The notes: generated from the letters alone by a model not told the origin. A stretch of 64,000 nt of DNA from Cohnella herbarum (GCF_012849095.1 NZ_CP051680.1:2356001-2420000); one strand, 5' to 3'. Shown: positions 36,104 through 45,594, counted from the first letter of the stretch. Numbers and translations are program-made.

Positions 36104-36132
36104 ATTATAGCACATGAACAATCGATTTCCAA
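36104..36132 (-). promoter_or_regulatory. sigma-A promoter of the 42-codon gene
   Basis: TTGGAA (36132-36127) and a perfect TATAAT (36109-36104) on the minus strand are 17 bases apart, about 32 bases upstream of the ATG. It lies within the 72 bases between the LCP stop and the small gene. Confidence 0.78.
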
Positions 36133-36144
36133 CGGACATTCGAG

Positions 36145-37275
36145 TTACTCAGATGCTTGGGCAGAGCTTGAGCTTGTCGGTGTAACATCGGCAACCGGAC
36201 GTCCAGTCGTTATCAGTTCTTCCGCTAACGCCTTCTTCGCCTCTAGCAGCTTATCTTCGTCTAAATAGACATAAGGGCTTTTCCAATTACCGGTCAAAGG
36301 AATAAAGCGAATATCCGAACGATTGATTCCGAAGTATGTAGCGATTATATTCTCGATTTGCGCCTTGGGAATATCCGTTCTCATATTATCGCCAACGGCA
36401 TTCAGGATGTTATCCACCTTCGTAACGTTGCTGAACGACTTCAATCGATCCGTGATCGCGCCGAGAACTTGACTTTGTCTTTCATTCCGTTCGAAATCGC
36501 TGGATGCAGCCGTCTGCTTGTAACCTCGGCCCGGATTGGATTTCCGGTAACGGACGAAACCGAGCGCCTGCTCTCCGTTAAGCATCTGTTCGCCCTTCTT
36601 CAGGTCGATATCCGTATCGTCGACAGTGTCGACGTATCGCATATCCTTGTCTACGGTAACTTCAACGCCTCCGAGCGCGTCCACGACGTCAACGAAACCT
36701 TGAAAATCGATGACTGCCGTGTAATCGATCGGAATTTCGAAAAACTTAGACAGCATCAGCCGGGTTTCGTCGCGAGCGTAAGCCGGGACCGCGTCGCCTT
36801 CCAGGTTTTCCTTGTTCTTGCCGTACATGTAGAACGCGGCATAGTAGCCGTTCGCCTTGTGTTTCTTGTACCCTTCCACGTTCAGATCGCTATCGCGCGG
36901 AATGGAAATGACCGTAGCCGTTTTCGTTTTCGGATTAAAAGCCGCCACCATCATAACGTCGGTGTTCATGCTTCCGGTTTCGCTTCGGGTGTCCAAACCT
37001 AACAAGGTAAGGGCAATCGGTTTAACTTGTGCCCGTTCTTCCTTCGCGATCGTAACTCCGCCCTTGGCATCCGCCGGTTTGGAAATCTTGTTCAGATTTT
37101 GATCTCCAACGACTAATAAATAGCCGACGTAACAAGCCAAAGCCAAAATGATAACGCCTAACAATAGGAAAATAAACCTGCCCCAACGAAACTTCTTGCC
37201 GGGCGGTTTAGAAGCATTCGGAGCCGAGGTGCGACTACTTTTCGCGCGTGCCGGCAGCGGTGTATCCTGACTCAA
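36145..37275 (-). CDS. LytR-CpsA-Psr (LCP) family cell wall polymer ligase
   Basis: LCP enzymes (TagU family) transfer teichoic acids or other wall glycopolymers from their lipid carrier to peptidoglycan. A basic, Ser/Pro-rich cytoplasmic start, one membrane helix (about residues 32-54) and the LCP catalytic domain (about 85-300) are visible. Conserved residues are in LLGLDTR, NTDVMMVAAF, VISIPRDSDL and the late RSDFERNERQSQVL-like region (ASSDFERNERQ). The Ser-rich tail is disordered. 376 residues. It is separated from the small gene cluster above by 136 bases. Confidence 0.9.
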   Translation of the reverse strand: MSQDTPLPARAKSSRTSAPNASKPPGKKFRWGRFIFLLLGVIILALACYVGYLLVVGDQNLNKISKPADAKGGVTIAKEERAQVKPIALTLLGLDTRSETGSMNTDVMMVAAFNPKTKTATVISIPRDSDLNVEGYKKHKANGYYAAFYMYGKNKENLEGDAVPAYARDETRLMLSKFFEIPIDYTAVIDFQGFVDVVDALGGVEVTVDKDMRYVDTVDDTDIDLKKGEQMLNGEQALGFVRYRKSNPGRGYKQTAASSDFERNERQSQVLGAITDRLKSFSNVTKVDNILNAVGDNMRTDIPKAQIENIIATYFGINRSDIRFIPLTGNWKSPYVYLDEDKLLEAKKALAEELITTGRPVADVTPTSSSSAQASE

Positions 37276-37345
37276 ACCATTTCCTCCTCATCCTCGATGC
37301 CGGGATTTTCTTCCGCGTCATCCGAGTGTCCCAAGTAAAACGGCT

Positions 37346-37366
37346 TAGCCGTCATTTAGACGGCTA
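37346..37366 (-). terminator. possible weak terminator before the LCP gene
   Basis: TAGCCGTC and GACGGCTA form a perfect 8-base stem with a 5-base loop, but only GCCGTTTTA follows on the minus strand. It would partly separate the typA-ylaH transcript from the LCP gene. Confidence 0.45.
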
Positions 37367-37411
37367 TACACGTTTGTATCGAGCGATCAGATAAGAAAAA
37401 AGACATCGAAT

Positions 37412-37684
37412 TTATTCTTTCTGATCGTTGAACATATCCCGGTTTAATTGCTCAACGGCTTCCCGATCAAACCATACGGTACGAGTGGAACCGTCTGTCT
37501 TGGCATAAGTGACGTGGACTTTGCCCGCATCGATCGAACTGACTTCGTACGACACCAGTTCGTGGTCTTCCGACAAAATTTGCGCAAAAAAGAGAAGTGT
37601 CTCCCTTGCCGCCCCGTCATCGGGATGCGCGGAGGAAACCCACTTCATCTGCAGCCAGTAAAACAAAGCATCCATTAAAGACAT
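37412..37684 (-). CDS. small conserved-type hypothetical protein
   Basis: Ninety residues, soluble, starting MSLMDALFYWLQMKWV and containing VTYAKTDGSTRTVWFD. I do not recognise a family. GAGAGGGGC precedes the ATG at 37684. It lies 26 bases after ylaH in the same direction and so is the probable third gene of the typA transcript. Confidence 0.65.
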   Translation of the reverse strand: MSLMDALFYWLQMKWVSSAHPDDGAARETLLFFAQILSEDHELVSYEVSSIDAGKVHVTYAKTDGSTRTVWFDREAVEQLNRDMFNDQKE

Positions 37685-37710
37685 GGCCGTTGCCCCTCTC
37701 CCAAGGAAAG

Positions 37711-38028
37711 CTATTGCGGATCTGCGGACTTCACGTCGGGTGAACCGCCAGCTTTGTTGTTGCGGTTAGCTTTGCGTTTGTCGTAAAACTGACGCATCCG
37801 TAGAAGCGCCATCATCCCTACGGCAACGGCCATGCATTGAATGATCGGCAATTTGTCCAACTGCAGCACGAGCAGCACCAAACAGCCGAGCGCCAATACG
37901 ATATGTACGAGAATCTCTTTAAGAATGGGAAGTTTGCCCGTTCTGAAAACGGTATTAAAAATATAGATCGTACAGGCGACGATGAGCAGATAGGAAATCA
38001 CTTGATGATCATGGAACCACTGCTGCAA
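37711..38028 (-). CDS. ylaH: YlaH-like membrane protein
   Basis: The 105-residue protein has three hydrophobic segments (about residues 12-27, 38-58 and 62-80) and a basic, hydrophilic C-terminus (RQFYDKRKANRNNK). In B. subtilis ylaH follows ylaG (typA), exactly as here, and together with topology this supports the YlaH assignment. Function unknown. Confidence 0.75.
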   Translation of the reverse strand: MQQWFHDHQVISYLLIVACTIYIFNTVFRTGKLPILKEILVHIVLALGCLVLLVLQLDKLPIIQCMAVAVGMMALLRMRQFYDKRKANRNNKAGGSPDVKSADPQ

Positions 38029-38113
38029 AGAAACCCCTCCTTCGGCGGCGCAATTCGATCAAGCGCGCCTAATCGGCGCGCTATCGAATGCAATCGCGAT
38101 ATGACGGTTGCGA

Positions 38114-39955
38114 TTAAACTCCGGATTCCGCCATACGGCGTTGTTTCTCGGATCTGTCACGCTCGCTTTTGTTCAGTACTTTCTTGCGAAGACGAATGCT
38201 CTTAGGCGTAATTTCGCATAGCTCGTCATCGTTCAAATATTCAAGCGCTTCTTCGAGCGACATCAGGCGAGGAGATTTGAGCTTAACCGTTTCTTCCTTA
38301 TTCGCCGTACGGATGTTGTTCAACGCTTTTTCTTTGCAGATGTTGACGATGATGTCATTGTCGCGAGTATGCTCGCCTACGATCATGCCTTCATATACGT
38401 CCAATCCCGGTTCAAGGAACAGAATACCGCGATCCTCTACGGACATCATACCATACATTGTCGTTTTACCTGTTTCGCTGGCGATAAGAACGCCTTGATG
38501 ACGTCCTCCGACTTGACCGCCGACCATCGGGCCGTAGTTGTCGAACGCATGGTTCATTACACCGTATCCGCGCGTCAATGTCAAGAAGTTCGTCCGGTAG
38601 CCGATCAATCCGCGCGCCGGAATCAAAAATTCAAGACGAACTTGACCGGTGCCGTTGTTGATCATGTTGACCATTTCGGCTTTGCGCGTTCCTAAGCTTT
38701 CCATAACCGAACCCATGCTCTCTTCCGGCACGTCGATCAACAATCGCTCGATCGGCTCGCATTTAACGCCGTCGATCACTTTAAGAATAACTTCCGGTTT
38801 GGATACTTGGATCTCGAAGCCTTCGCGGCGCATGTTCTCGATCAGAATACCGAGATGCAATTCTCCGCGGCCGCTGACGACGAATGCGTCCGGGCTGTCC
38901 GTCTCTTCGACTCTCAAGCTGACGTCGGTTTCGATCTCCTTGAACAAGCGTTCACGCAATTTGCGCGAAGTTACCCATTTCCCCTCGCGGCCTACGAACG
39001 GGCTATTGTTGACAAGGAACGTCATTTGCAATGTCGGCTCGTCGATCGCCAGAACAGGCAACGCTTCAGGCTTAGCAGGATCGGCAATCGTCTCGCCGAT
39101 ATTAATTTCCTTCAAACCGGCAATGGCTACGATATCTCCCGCCGCCGCTTCCTCGACTTCGATCCGCTTCAGCCCTTGGAAGCCGAACAATTTCTCGATC
39201 CGGGCTTGTTTCACGACGCCATCGCGATCGATAACCGCAACGACTTGACCTTGGCTGATGCGACCGCGGTTTACGCGACCGATGGCAATCCGACCCATAT
39301 ATTCGTTGTAATCAAGCAACGTAACGAGAAATTGCAAAGGTTCGTCCGGATTTTCCTTAGGGGACGGAATGTGCTCGAGAATCATCTCGTACAACGGCTC
39401 CATCGTTTCTTTAAGGTCATCCGGCGTGTTGCCCGCGATACCGTTAAGTCCCGAAGCGTATACGACCGGGAATTCCAGTTGATCGTCGGACGCTTCCAGC
39501 TCGATGAACAGCTCGAGAACTTCGTCTACGACTTCAACGGGACGCGCAGCCGGACGGTCGACTTTATTAACGACGACAACAGGGGTTAAACCTTGTTGCA
39601 GCGCTTTGCGAAGCACGAATTTCGTTTGCGGCATACAGCCTTCGAACGCATCAACGACCAATAATACGCCGTCGACCATTTTCATGATCCGCTCTACTTC
39701 TCCGCCGAAATCGGCGTGTCCGGGCGTATCCACGATGTTGATCAGCGTATCCTTGTATTGAATAGCCGTGTTCTTAGCCAGGATCGTAATACCGCGCTCT
39801 CTCTCGATATCGTTCGAATCCATTGCACGGTCTTGCAATTGCTCGTTATCGCGGAATGTTCCCGATTGACGCAACAGCTGGTCAACCAGCGTTGTTTTGC
39901 CATGGTCAACGTGGGCAATGATTGCGATATTACGAATTTTGTCTCTTGAATGCAT
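38114..39955 (-). CDS. typA: ribosome-associated GTPase TypA/BipA
   Basis: TypA is a translational GTPase that assists ribosome biogenesis under stress. The 613-residue protein has the G1 loop [15 protein letters not shown] near residue 13, the G2 region ERERGITI, G3 [15 protein letters not shown]4 NKVDRPAA, then EF-G-like domains II, III and V and the BipA-specific C-terminal domain with [16 protein letters not shown] sequence ([14 protein letters not shown]). ATG 39955 follows GAGGAGTGGAAGT. A leader of about 165 bases with several hairpins precedes it. Confidence 0.96.
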   Translation of the reverse strand: MHSRDKIRNIAIIAHVDHGKTTLVDQLLRQSGTFRDNEQLQDRAMDSNDIERERGITILAKNTAIQYKDTLINIVDTPGHADFGGEVERIMKMVDGVLLVVDAFEGCMPQTKFVLRKALQQGLTPVVVVNKVDRPAARPVEVVDEVLELFIELEASDDQLEFPVVYASGLNGIAGNTPDDLKETMEPLYEMILEHIPSPKENPDEPLQFLVTLLDYNEYMGRIAIGRVNRGRISQGQVVAVIDRDGVVKQARIEKLFGFQGLKRIEVEEAAAGDIVAIAGLKEINIGETIADPAKPEALPVLAIDEPTLQMTFLVNNSPFVGREGKWVTSRKLRERLFKEIETDVSLRVEETDSPDAFVVSGRGELHLGILIENMRREGFEIQVSKPEVILKVIDGVKCEPIERLLIDVPEESMGSVMESLGTRKAEMVNMINNGTGQVRLEFLIPARGLIGYRTNFLTLTRGYGVMNHAFDNYGPMVGGQVGGRHQGVLIASETGKTTMYGMMSVEDRGILFLEPGLDVYEGMIVGEHTRDNDIIVNICKEKALNNIRTANKEETVKLKSPRLMSLEEALEYLNDDELCEITPKSIRLRKKVLNKSERDRSEKQRRMAESGV

Positions 39956-40120
39956 ACTTCCACTCCTCGTTTATCTCTGGTCCCCTAGGCAGGCGTAGGC
40001 CTTTTTCTTAGGGTTCTCTAAATCCACAAAACAAAACGCCGACTCGAGGCCGACGTTAATTAGCATCACCGGTACGATTGACACAGCGTAAATTCTGATT
40101 AGAAACGCTAGGTCTTCATC
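39956..40120 (-). promoter_or_regulatory. structured typA leader with terminator-like hairpin
   Basis: From the predicted start near 40120 to the ATG the RNA can form three hairpins: AGCGT...ACGCT (about 40086-40110); a stem AACGTCGGC / GTCGGCGTT followed by TTTTGTTTTG (40028-40057), which looks like an intrinsic terminator; and CCCTA...TAGGG enclosing AGGC/GCCT just before the ribosome site (about 39982-40013). The middle one may simply terminate transcripts from 40177, but its place downstream of the typA promoter means it would also attenuate typA. Confidence 0.5.
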
Positions 40121-40126
40121 CCTTAT

Positions 40127-40155
40127 ATTATACGCTACTTTTTTTGAAAAGCCAA
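40127..40155 (-). promoter_or_regulatory. sigma-A promoter for typA
   Basis: TTGGCT (40155-40150) and a perfect TATAAT (40132-40127) on the minus strand are 17 bases apart, placed after the stop of the gene at 40177. Confidence 0.75.
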
Positions 40156-40176
40156 CTAAACTTTTACTTTAACGGA

Positions 40177-40659
40177 TTACCAACTTCTTGGACGACGAAT
40201 CACGAGCCAAACGCCGAAGCCGATAAGAGCAACCGCGAGTAAGTAAATCCCCCAGGTCCATAGAAGCGTCATTCCGAACAGAACGATGGAGAGAACCGCC
40301 AATCCCATGGCAGCCGTCCAAATTTGCTTCGAGCGGTTGAAGCCGAATACGTAATATTCGTAGAGTCCGACGGCCACTGCGAATGGAAACAAAGGCCACA
40401 TATACTTCATCAATCCCCACCCAAACCAATTGCCGATCATTAGAATGACCGAAACAACTGTCAAAATCCCTGCCGGAATCAACGAGACGGATGGAACCAT
40501 TCGTCCGAAATAAAGAACGTGGAGCAGTACCCCCGGAATTAAAACGAACAATGGCCAGAACACGTTTCCGATAAAAGCGAAAACTCCTAGTTTGCCTAGA
40601 AGAATTATCAATCCAACAGCCACGATTCCAATTCCGACTGCGGCGGATTGTCTATTCAC
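40177..40659 (-). CDS. LiaI/LiaF-like transmembrane domain protein
   Basis: The 160-residue protein is almost entirely hydrophobic, with five to six helices. Repeated pattern elements such as FWPLFVLIPGVLLH and YMWPLFPFAVAVGLYEYY, each with a W-P-L/F motif, are typical of the LiaI/LiaF transmembrane region (DUF5668-type). It has no extracytoplasmic sensor domain. The ATG at 40659 begins MNRQSAAVGIGIV. Monocistronic. Function unknown, though related proteins take part in envelope-stress signalling. Confidence 0.68.
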   Translation of the reverse strand: MNRQSAAVGIGIVAVGLIILLGKLGVFAFIGNVFWPLFVLIPGVLLHVLYFGRMVPSVSLIPAGILTVVSVILMIGNWFGWGLMKYMWPLFPFAVAVGLYEYYVFGFNRSKQIWTAAMGLAVLSIVLFGMTLLWTWGIYLLAVALIGFGVWLVIRRPRSW

Positions 40660-40793
40660 GATGGTTCCCCCACTTCATTCCATTCTCTGCACGCCGCGAC
40701 TTTTAGTTACGGAACGTGACATCTTTTTCTTTAGTTTAATTGAAGTGCGGGAAAAAAACTAGTTCATGAAAGCAAATATTTCCCTAAAGAATT

Positions 40794-41468
40794 CTAATCT
40801 ATTGGAATCTTGCTTCTTCGGCGCATCCACAAGGCGGCGACCAAGATGACGGACACCGCCAGAAAAGGAAAAATCTTTTCCGCTTCGGGGCGGAGCAGAT
40901 GACTGAACCTCTTGATGCCGGGATCGCTCAAAATCATTTCGGCCGCGGTATAAGCAAGAAGTCCCCCGCCTAAGTAGAGCAATCCGGGCAACCGATCGAG
41001 TACCCTCATGATGAAGGAGCTTCCCCAAATAATAATCGGGATACTCATGACGATCCCGATGATTAACAAAGCGGTGTCGCCGTTCGCAATCGCCGCTACC
41101 GCAAGAACATTGTCCAGGCTCATGACGAAGTCGGCGACGACGATCGTCCATACCGCCCCGGCAAGCGTAGTAGCCGCCGGCGTGTGCTCTGTCTTTTCCT
41201 TGCTGTCGAGCAGTAGCTGCAGCGCGATAACAAATAGCAGTACCGCGCCAGCGGTCTGGAGGAACGGCACATGCAATAACGTGATTGCTCCCAAGGTCAA
41301 TAGGACGCGCAATCCGATCGCCGCGACGGCTCCCCACCAGACCGCTCGTCTCCGCTGGTGCGCCGGCAATCTGCGTCCCGCCATCGCGATCACGATCGCG
41401 TTATCGCCGCTTAAGAGCAAATTGATCATCACGATTTCCATAAACACGAATAAAGTTTCCAATCCCAT
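40794..41468 (-). CDS. TerC-family integral membrane protein (paralogue 1)
   Basis: TerC/YjbE-type transporters have been linked to manganese export and metalation of exported enzymes. The 224-residue protein has about seven helices and the family motifs LLLSGDNAIVIAMAG near residue 18 and ADFVMSLDNVLAVAAIA near residue 115, with the acidic and Asn residues that define the family. The start is ATG 41468, with GGGGGTG 5 bases upstream; an in-frame upstream start at 41501 would place the ribosome site inside the gene. Divergent from the second TerC gene. Confidence 0.88.
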   Translation of the reverse strand: MGLETLFVFMEIVMINLLLSGDNAIVIAMAGRRLPAHQRRRAVWWGAVAAIGLRVLLTLGAITLLHVPFLQTAGAVLLFVIALQLLLDSKEKTEHTPAATTLAGAVWTIVVADFVMSLDNVLAVAAIANGDTALLIIGIVMSIPIIIWGSSFIMRVLDRLPGLLYLGGGLLAYTAAEMILSDPGIKRFSHLLRPEAEKIFPFLAVSVILVAALWMRRRSKIPID

Positions 41469-41597
41469 TCGGACACCCCCACTACCAAATTTTATGTACA
41501 AGCCGACTCAGATATGAAGCTACATTTTTTCCACTTTTTTGAATCTATTTATTAAGGAAGACGTATTACTCTCTGAATATGCGGGGAGGGACTAATC

Positions 41598-42341
41598 GTG
41601 GAACTATTTGGATGGGATCTGCTAAGCTTGGACTTCTGGACGATCTTGCTAACGATCGTGTTCATCGATCTCTTACTAGCCGGCGATAACGCAATCGTAA
41701 TCGGTCTCGCAGCCAGAAGCCTGCCTAAGGAAACGCAAAAGAAAGCAGTCATCTGGGGAACTGCCGGCGCGGTAATCATACGCATCGTAGCTACAATGCT
41801 CGTCGTATCCTTGCTCAAGATTCCGTTCTTGCTCGCTATCGGAGGCGTGCTGCTTCTGTGGATTGCCTACAAACTTCTCATACAAGAAAACGAACACGGC
41901 GACATCAAAGCCGGCACAACGCTCTGGAGCGCCATCCAAACGATCATCATTGCCGACGCAGCCATGGGGCTCGATAACGTCATCGCGGTAGCCGGAGCGG
42001 CGCACGGAGATTATTTTCTCGTCATCTTAGGGCTCTTGATCAGCATCCCGATCGTGGTATGGGGAAGCACGTTGTTCATCAAGGTCATCGAGAAATATCA
42101 GTGGATAATTTATTTGGGATCCGGGGTACTAGCTTACACGGCCGCCAAAATGATCACGCACGAAGGAGAATTCAAACATTTCTTCGAGAGCAACCTTGTA
42201 TTCACCTGGATTTTCATCGCCACGATGGTCGTTCTTGTCGTCGTCGCGGGAGTATGGACGAACGCGATCAAATCGCGAAGAGCCCATGAAAAAAAGCCCG
42301 TACCGACGCTGGCAACGAAAAAAAGCCGTGAAACGCATTAA
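41598..42341 (+). CDS. TerC-family integral membrane protein (paralogue 2)
   Basis: The 247-residue protein has seven or so helices with LLLAGDNAIVIGLAARSLP near residue 26 and ADAAMGLDNVIAVAGAA near residue 120. The C-terminus is basic and hydrophilic. It starts at GTG 41598 with GGGGAGGG at a 6-base distance. It differs from the divergent paralogue 130 bases away in the loop sequences (about half the residues by eye). The stop codon lies in the loop of the terminator. Confidence 0.88.
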   Translation: MELFGWDLLSLDFWTILLTIVFIDLLLAGDNAIVIGLAARSLPKETQKKAVIWGTAGAVIIRIVATMLVVSLLKIPFLLAIGGVLLLWIAYKLLIQENEHGDIKAGTTLWSAIQTIIIADAAMGLDNVIAVAGAAHGDYFLVILGLLISIPIVVWGSTLFIKVIEKYQWIIYLGSGVLAYTAAKMITHEGEFKHFFESNLVFTWIFIATMVVLVVVAGVWTNAIKSRRAHEKKPVPTLATKKSRETH

Positions 42342-42360
42342 TTGCGTTTTACGGCTTTTC
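42319..42360. terminator. bidirectional terminator between terC2 and thiI
   Basis: A long stem AAAAGCCGT-AAACGCA / TGCGTTT-ACGGCTTTT (one mismatch) with a 4-base loop holding the terC2 stop. It has A/T runs at both ends and so serves both convergent genes. Confidence 0.9.
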
Positions 42361-42387
42361 CTTTGTTAGATCCGGTTAAGAACCCGT

Positions 42388-43614
42388 TTAGAACCAAGCG
42401 TCTTCTTCTTTGCGCTCTCCGTCAACCTCTAAGCCGCCGTCCTCGCGCAGCACGAGCACTTCGGTACCTTGCACGGCTTCTTCGATTAAACGTTCGAATT
42501 CATCTCCCAGATGGGCTTCAATTCGTTCAACAAGCTTAAGATCCGGATTCGTAGCCGGAGATTTAGGCACGAACAACGTACAACAATCTTCAAACGGCAA
42601 TATCGAAGTCTGGAACGTGCCGATTCTTTCCGCGTATCCGATAATATCCTGCTTATCCATCATGACAAGCGGTCGCAGCATCGGCAACGAGGCGGAGCGA
42701 CCGATTACGTTCATGCTGCCGAGCGTCTGGCTGGCGACTTGCCCGAGACTGTCCCCGGTGACGATCGCCAAGGCACCGCTCTGCTGGGCCAGCTTCTCCG
42801 TAATTTTCAGCATGCTTCGTCTCATTAACGTGATGATTAGGCTGTCGTGCCCGGATTGCGCTAATTTCGTCTGCAGCTCCGTGAACGGCACGAGATGCAA
42901 CTTGATTTTACCGCTATAGTAAGCCAGTCGCTTGGCAAGAGTAATAACCTTCTCCTTCGCTTCTTCGCTTGTGAAAGGGTAGCTATGGAAGTGAACCGCC
43001 TCCACCTTCAACCCTTTCCTCATCGCCATCCAACCGGCAACCGGACTGTCTATTCCCCCGGACAGCAACAGCATCGCTTTGCCGTTCATTCCGAGAGGAA
43101 ATCCTCCCGCGCCTTTCACGACTTCGCAGTAAATATAAGTATTCTCATGCTGAATATCGATCTTCAGCTCCGCTTCCGGCGATCTAACGTCGACTTTAAG
43201 ATCGGGAGTATTGCGCAGCACATGGGCGCCGACCAGATGGTTCATCTCGACGGAATCGTGAGGGTATTGCTTCCAGCCCCGCTTCACGGATACTTTAAAC
43301 GTCTTCGGAGCCGGATTCAAGCTTCTCATCAATTCGAGCGAACGCTCGCGAATCGTTTCCAGCTCTTGCGTCGAGCTGATTACCGGACTGAAGGTGAATA
43401 TTCCGAAAATATCCTTTAACCGCGCGGCTACTTGCTCATAGCTCTCGCCGTTGAGATGGATGTACGCTCGCGCGTAACCTCTAACGTATTCCAAAGCCGG
43501 CATCGCTATTAGCGCCTGCTTGATCTGGGTGAGCAGCATCGCCTCGAACCGGTTGCGATTGCGGCCTTTGATCGTAATTTCCCCGAATCTGACTAATACG
43601 AGATCGTATTTCAT
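42388..43614 (-). CDS. thiI: tRNA 4-thiouridine synthase ThiI
   Basis: ThiI adenylates tRNA U8 and inserts sulfur to form 4-thiouridine, and can supply sulfur for thiamine. The 408 residues comprise a ferredoxin-like start, a THUMP domain (about 60-165) and a PP-loop ATPase with LLLSGGIDSPVAGWMA near residue 182 and VTGDSLGQVASQTLG near residue 285. There is no C-terminal rhodanese domain, as in the Bacillus form, so sulfur comes directly from the desulfurase encoded upstream with a 4-base overlap. Confidence 0.95.
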   Translation of the reverse strand: MKYDLVLVRFGEITIKGRNRNRFEAMLLTQIKQALIAMPALEYVRGYARAYIHLNGESYEQVAARLKDIFGIFTFSPVISSTQELETIRERSLELMRSLNPAPKTFKVSVKRGWKQYPHDSVEMNHLVGAHVLRNTPDLKVDVRSPEAELKIDIQHENTYIYCEVVKGAGGFPLGMNGKAMLLLSGGIDSPVAGWMAMRKGLKVEAVHFHSYPFTSEEAKEKVITLAKRLAYYSGKIKLHLVPFTELQTKLAQSGHDSLIITLMRRSMLKITEKLAQQSGALAIVTGDSLGQVASQTLGSMNVIGRSASLPMLRPLVMMDKQDIIGYAERIGTFQTSILPFEDCCTLFVPKSPATNPDLKLVERIEAHLGDEFERLIEEAVQGTEVLVLREDGGLEVDGERKEEDAWF

Positions 43615-44786
43615 TTCGAATTCCTCTCCAACGGCTTCAAATTGGCAACGACCATCTTGAGCCTTTCGCCTAATAAGTCGATATCTTCCATTTCGTGTTC
43701 ATCACCGAAACTGATTCGTATGCTTCCCGATGCGCGGTCTGCGTCATGTCCCATCGCCAGCAAAACTCTACTCGGTCGTAAGCTTTTGGAGGAACAAGCC
43801 GATTGCGTCGACACGAGTATGCCGTGCTTCTCCAGCATGTGAATCATCACTTCCGGCCGCATTCCCGGATACGACAAGTTGACGACATGCGGAGCCGCAA
43901 CCGATTCGATGTCATCTTCCGCTTGAACTCCGTTAAGGACCAATTCCGGAATATCGGCAACGATATTAAGCAATTGCCTTCTCATGGCATACATCCGATC
44001 GCGCCTTGTTTCTTGTCCTTCCATCGCTAGCCTAAGAGCTTGCGACATCGCCACGATTGCCGGAACGTTCTGCGTCCCAGAACGGACGCCTTGCTCTTGA
44101 TCTCCGCCGCTCAGCAAAGGGGCCAATTCCACTCCCTGCTTGGCGAGTAGAAATCCCATCCCCTTCGGTCCTCCGAATTTATGCGCGGAACCCGAGTAGA
44201 GATGCACCCCCCAATCCTTCCACGAAAAAGGAACTTTTCCGATCGCTTGAACGCCGTCCACGTGTAACCGGACATGCGGGGCTTCGGCCACCGCTTGACC
44301 GATCTCGCGAATAGGTTGAATAACGCCCGTCTCATTATTGACCTGCATAATACTGACGAGAACGGTATCTTTTTGAATCGCTTTCGCTACGTCATCGGGA
44401 TTCACTCTGCCTGACGAATCGACAGGTAATATCGTCGTCTGGATACCCGTCGTTTCCAGTTGGCGGAAACATTCGTATACGGAAGCATGTTCGATCGCGG
44501 AAGTAATGATATGCCTCGTCGTTCTGGCCACCTTATTCACGGAGCCTTTAATCGCCAAGTTATTGCTTTCCGTCCCGCCGGACGTAAATACGACTTCGCC
44601 CGGACTTGCGCTCATCCTATCGGCAACGCTAGCTCGAGCCCGGTCAACCAGCTTCATCGCTTCGGCGCCGGAACGGTGCAATGCGCCAGGGTTGGCATAA
44701 TGCAGTCTCATGAGTTCGGTCATCGTCTGTATAACGGTCGGCAACATCGGCGTCGAAGCGCAATGATCATAATAATAGGTTTTCAT
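43611..44786 (-). CDS. nifZ: cysteine desulfurase partner of ThiI (NifZ/IscS type)
   Basis: PLP enzyme removing sulfur from cysteine to a persulfide. The 391-residue protein shows TSGGTESNNLAIKG, the PLP lysine in GSAHKFGGPKG near residue 200 and the mobile cysteine loop TQSACSSKS near residue 325. The start is ATG 44786 with GGGGA 5 bases upstream, giving MKTYYYDHCASTPM, the normal family N-terminus; the open frame upstream to 44939 is not homologous. The 4-base overlap with thiI matches the nifZ-thiI pair of B. subtilis. Confidence 0.9.
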   Translation of the reverse strand: MKTYYYDHCASTPMLPTVIQTMTELMRLHYANPGALHRSGAEAMKLVDRARASVADRMSASPGEVVFTSGGTESNNLAIKGSVNKVARTTRHIITSAIEHASVYECFRQLETTGIQTTILPVDSSGRVNPDDVAKAIQKDTVLVSIMQVNNETGVIQPIREIGQAVAEAPHVRLHVDGVQAIGKVPFSWKDWGVHLYSGSAHKFGGPKGMGFLLAKQGVELAPLLSGGDQEQGVRSGTQNVPAIVAMSQALRLAMEGQETRRDRMYAMRRQLLNIVADIPELVLNGVQAEDDIESVAAPHVVNLSYPGMRPEVMIHMLEKHGILVSTQSACSSKSLRPSRVLLAMGHDADRASGSIRISFGDEHEMEDIDLLGERLKMVVANLKPLERNSK

Positions 44787-44913
44787 AATTTTCCCCATTC
44801 TGTCGTCTACGGGATATTTCATAATAAAAGGACCAATAACGGGAGGGCCATTGGCCTTCCCGTCTTGATCCCCATTAAATGCAATAGCAGCTTGTATGAG
44901 CAGGCTGTTGAAC

Positions 44914-45594
44914 CTAGACGCTCCATTGGTTGGAAGCATTCAGAACTTTACGAATATAATTCTGCGTTTCCGAAGGCAGCTTATGAAGATTCAACGCGAC
45001 ATCCTGATCGTTCTCGATTCCCAGTCGGTCTACGCGCCCAGGTCCGGCATTATACGCGGCTAACGCCGTCGATACGTTGCCGTCGTATTTGCGAAGCAGA
45101 TAAGACAGGAATCGAGTGCCCCCATCGATATTCTGAGCAGGATCGAAAGAGTTGCCCACTCCGAGTCCGCGGGCCGTGTCGTCCATCAATTGCATGAGCC
45201 CCTTGGCTCCCGCCGAAGAAACGGCATTCGGATTAAAGGACGACTCCGATTGAACGACGCCCTTAATCAATGCTGGGTCGACGCCGTACTTAGCGCCAGC
45301 CGCGGAAATCAAATCGTCGTAGGCCGAGGACGAACTGTAATCGGCGGTCAATTCCCCTCCCAAGGAAGAGATCGGCATGGCTAGAGAGGATATATTGTTC
45401 AATTGCGATAAGGAATAATTCGTCGTTTCCCATGCGGAATCGGTAGCCGATAATTGGCTCAGCAGCATCTCGAACATGCCGGAGGTTTCGCTGGCCGTTC
45501 CATCCGCGGCTTTGCTGCTTAAAGGATTCATTTCGGTCATCCATTGCGTGAGAAGCATTTGCTTCAAAATGCGCGGATCCGTCGTTACATTCAC
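44914..45594 (-). CDS. lytic transglycosylase, SLT domain
   Basis: Cleaves peptidoglycan glycan strands with anhydro-MurNAc formation. Residues 1-90 are a Ser/Leu-rich region without a clear signal peptide. The SLT domain (95-226) has [20 protein letters not shown] with catalytic Glu117, [30 protein letters not shown] and [14 protein letters not shown]. The N-terminus starting at GTG 45594 (GGGAGC upstream) lacks export features, as in YjbJ-like relatives, so the export route is unclear. Confidence 0.88.
   Translation of the reverse strand: MNVTTDPRILKQMLLTQWMTEMNPLSSKAADGTASETSGMFEMLLSQLSATDSAWETTNYSLSQLNNISSLAMPISSLGGELTADYSSSSAYDDLISAAGAKYGVDPALIKGVVQSESSFNPNAVSSAGAKGLMQLMDDTARGLGVGNSFDPAQNIDGGTRFLSYLLRKYDGNVSTALAAYNAGPGRVDRLGIENDQDVALNLHKLPSETQNYIRKVLNASNQWSV

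Noticed and set aside
38807..39589. 260-codon plus-strand frame opposite typA
   Set aside because: Shadow of the highly conserved typA sequence; no start signals.
41469..41597. yybP-ykoY manganese riboswitch between the TerC genes
   Set aside because: The intergenic region is only 129 bases for two divergent leaders and I could not find the conserved paired loops; left as a test for a covariance search.
43611..44939. N-terminal extension of the cysteine desulfurase to 44939
   Set aside because: The extra 51 codons lack family similarity and nearly reach the lytic transglycosylase stop; GGGGA before ATG 44786 and the MKTYYYDH start fit the family.
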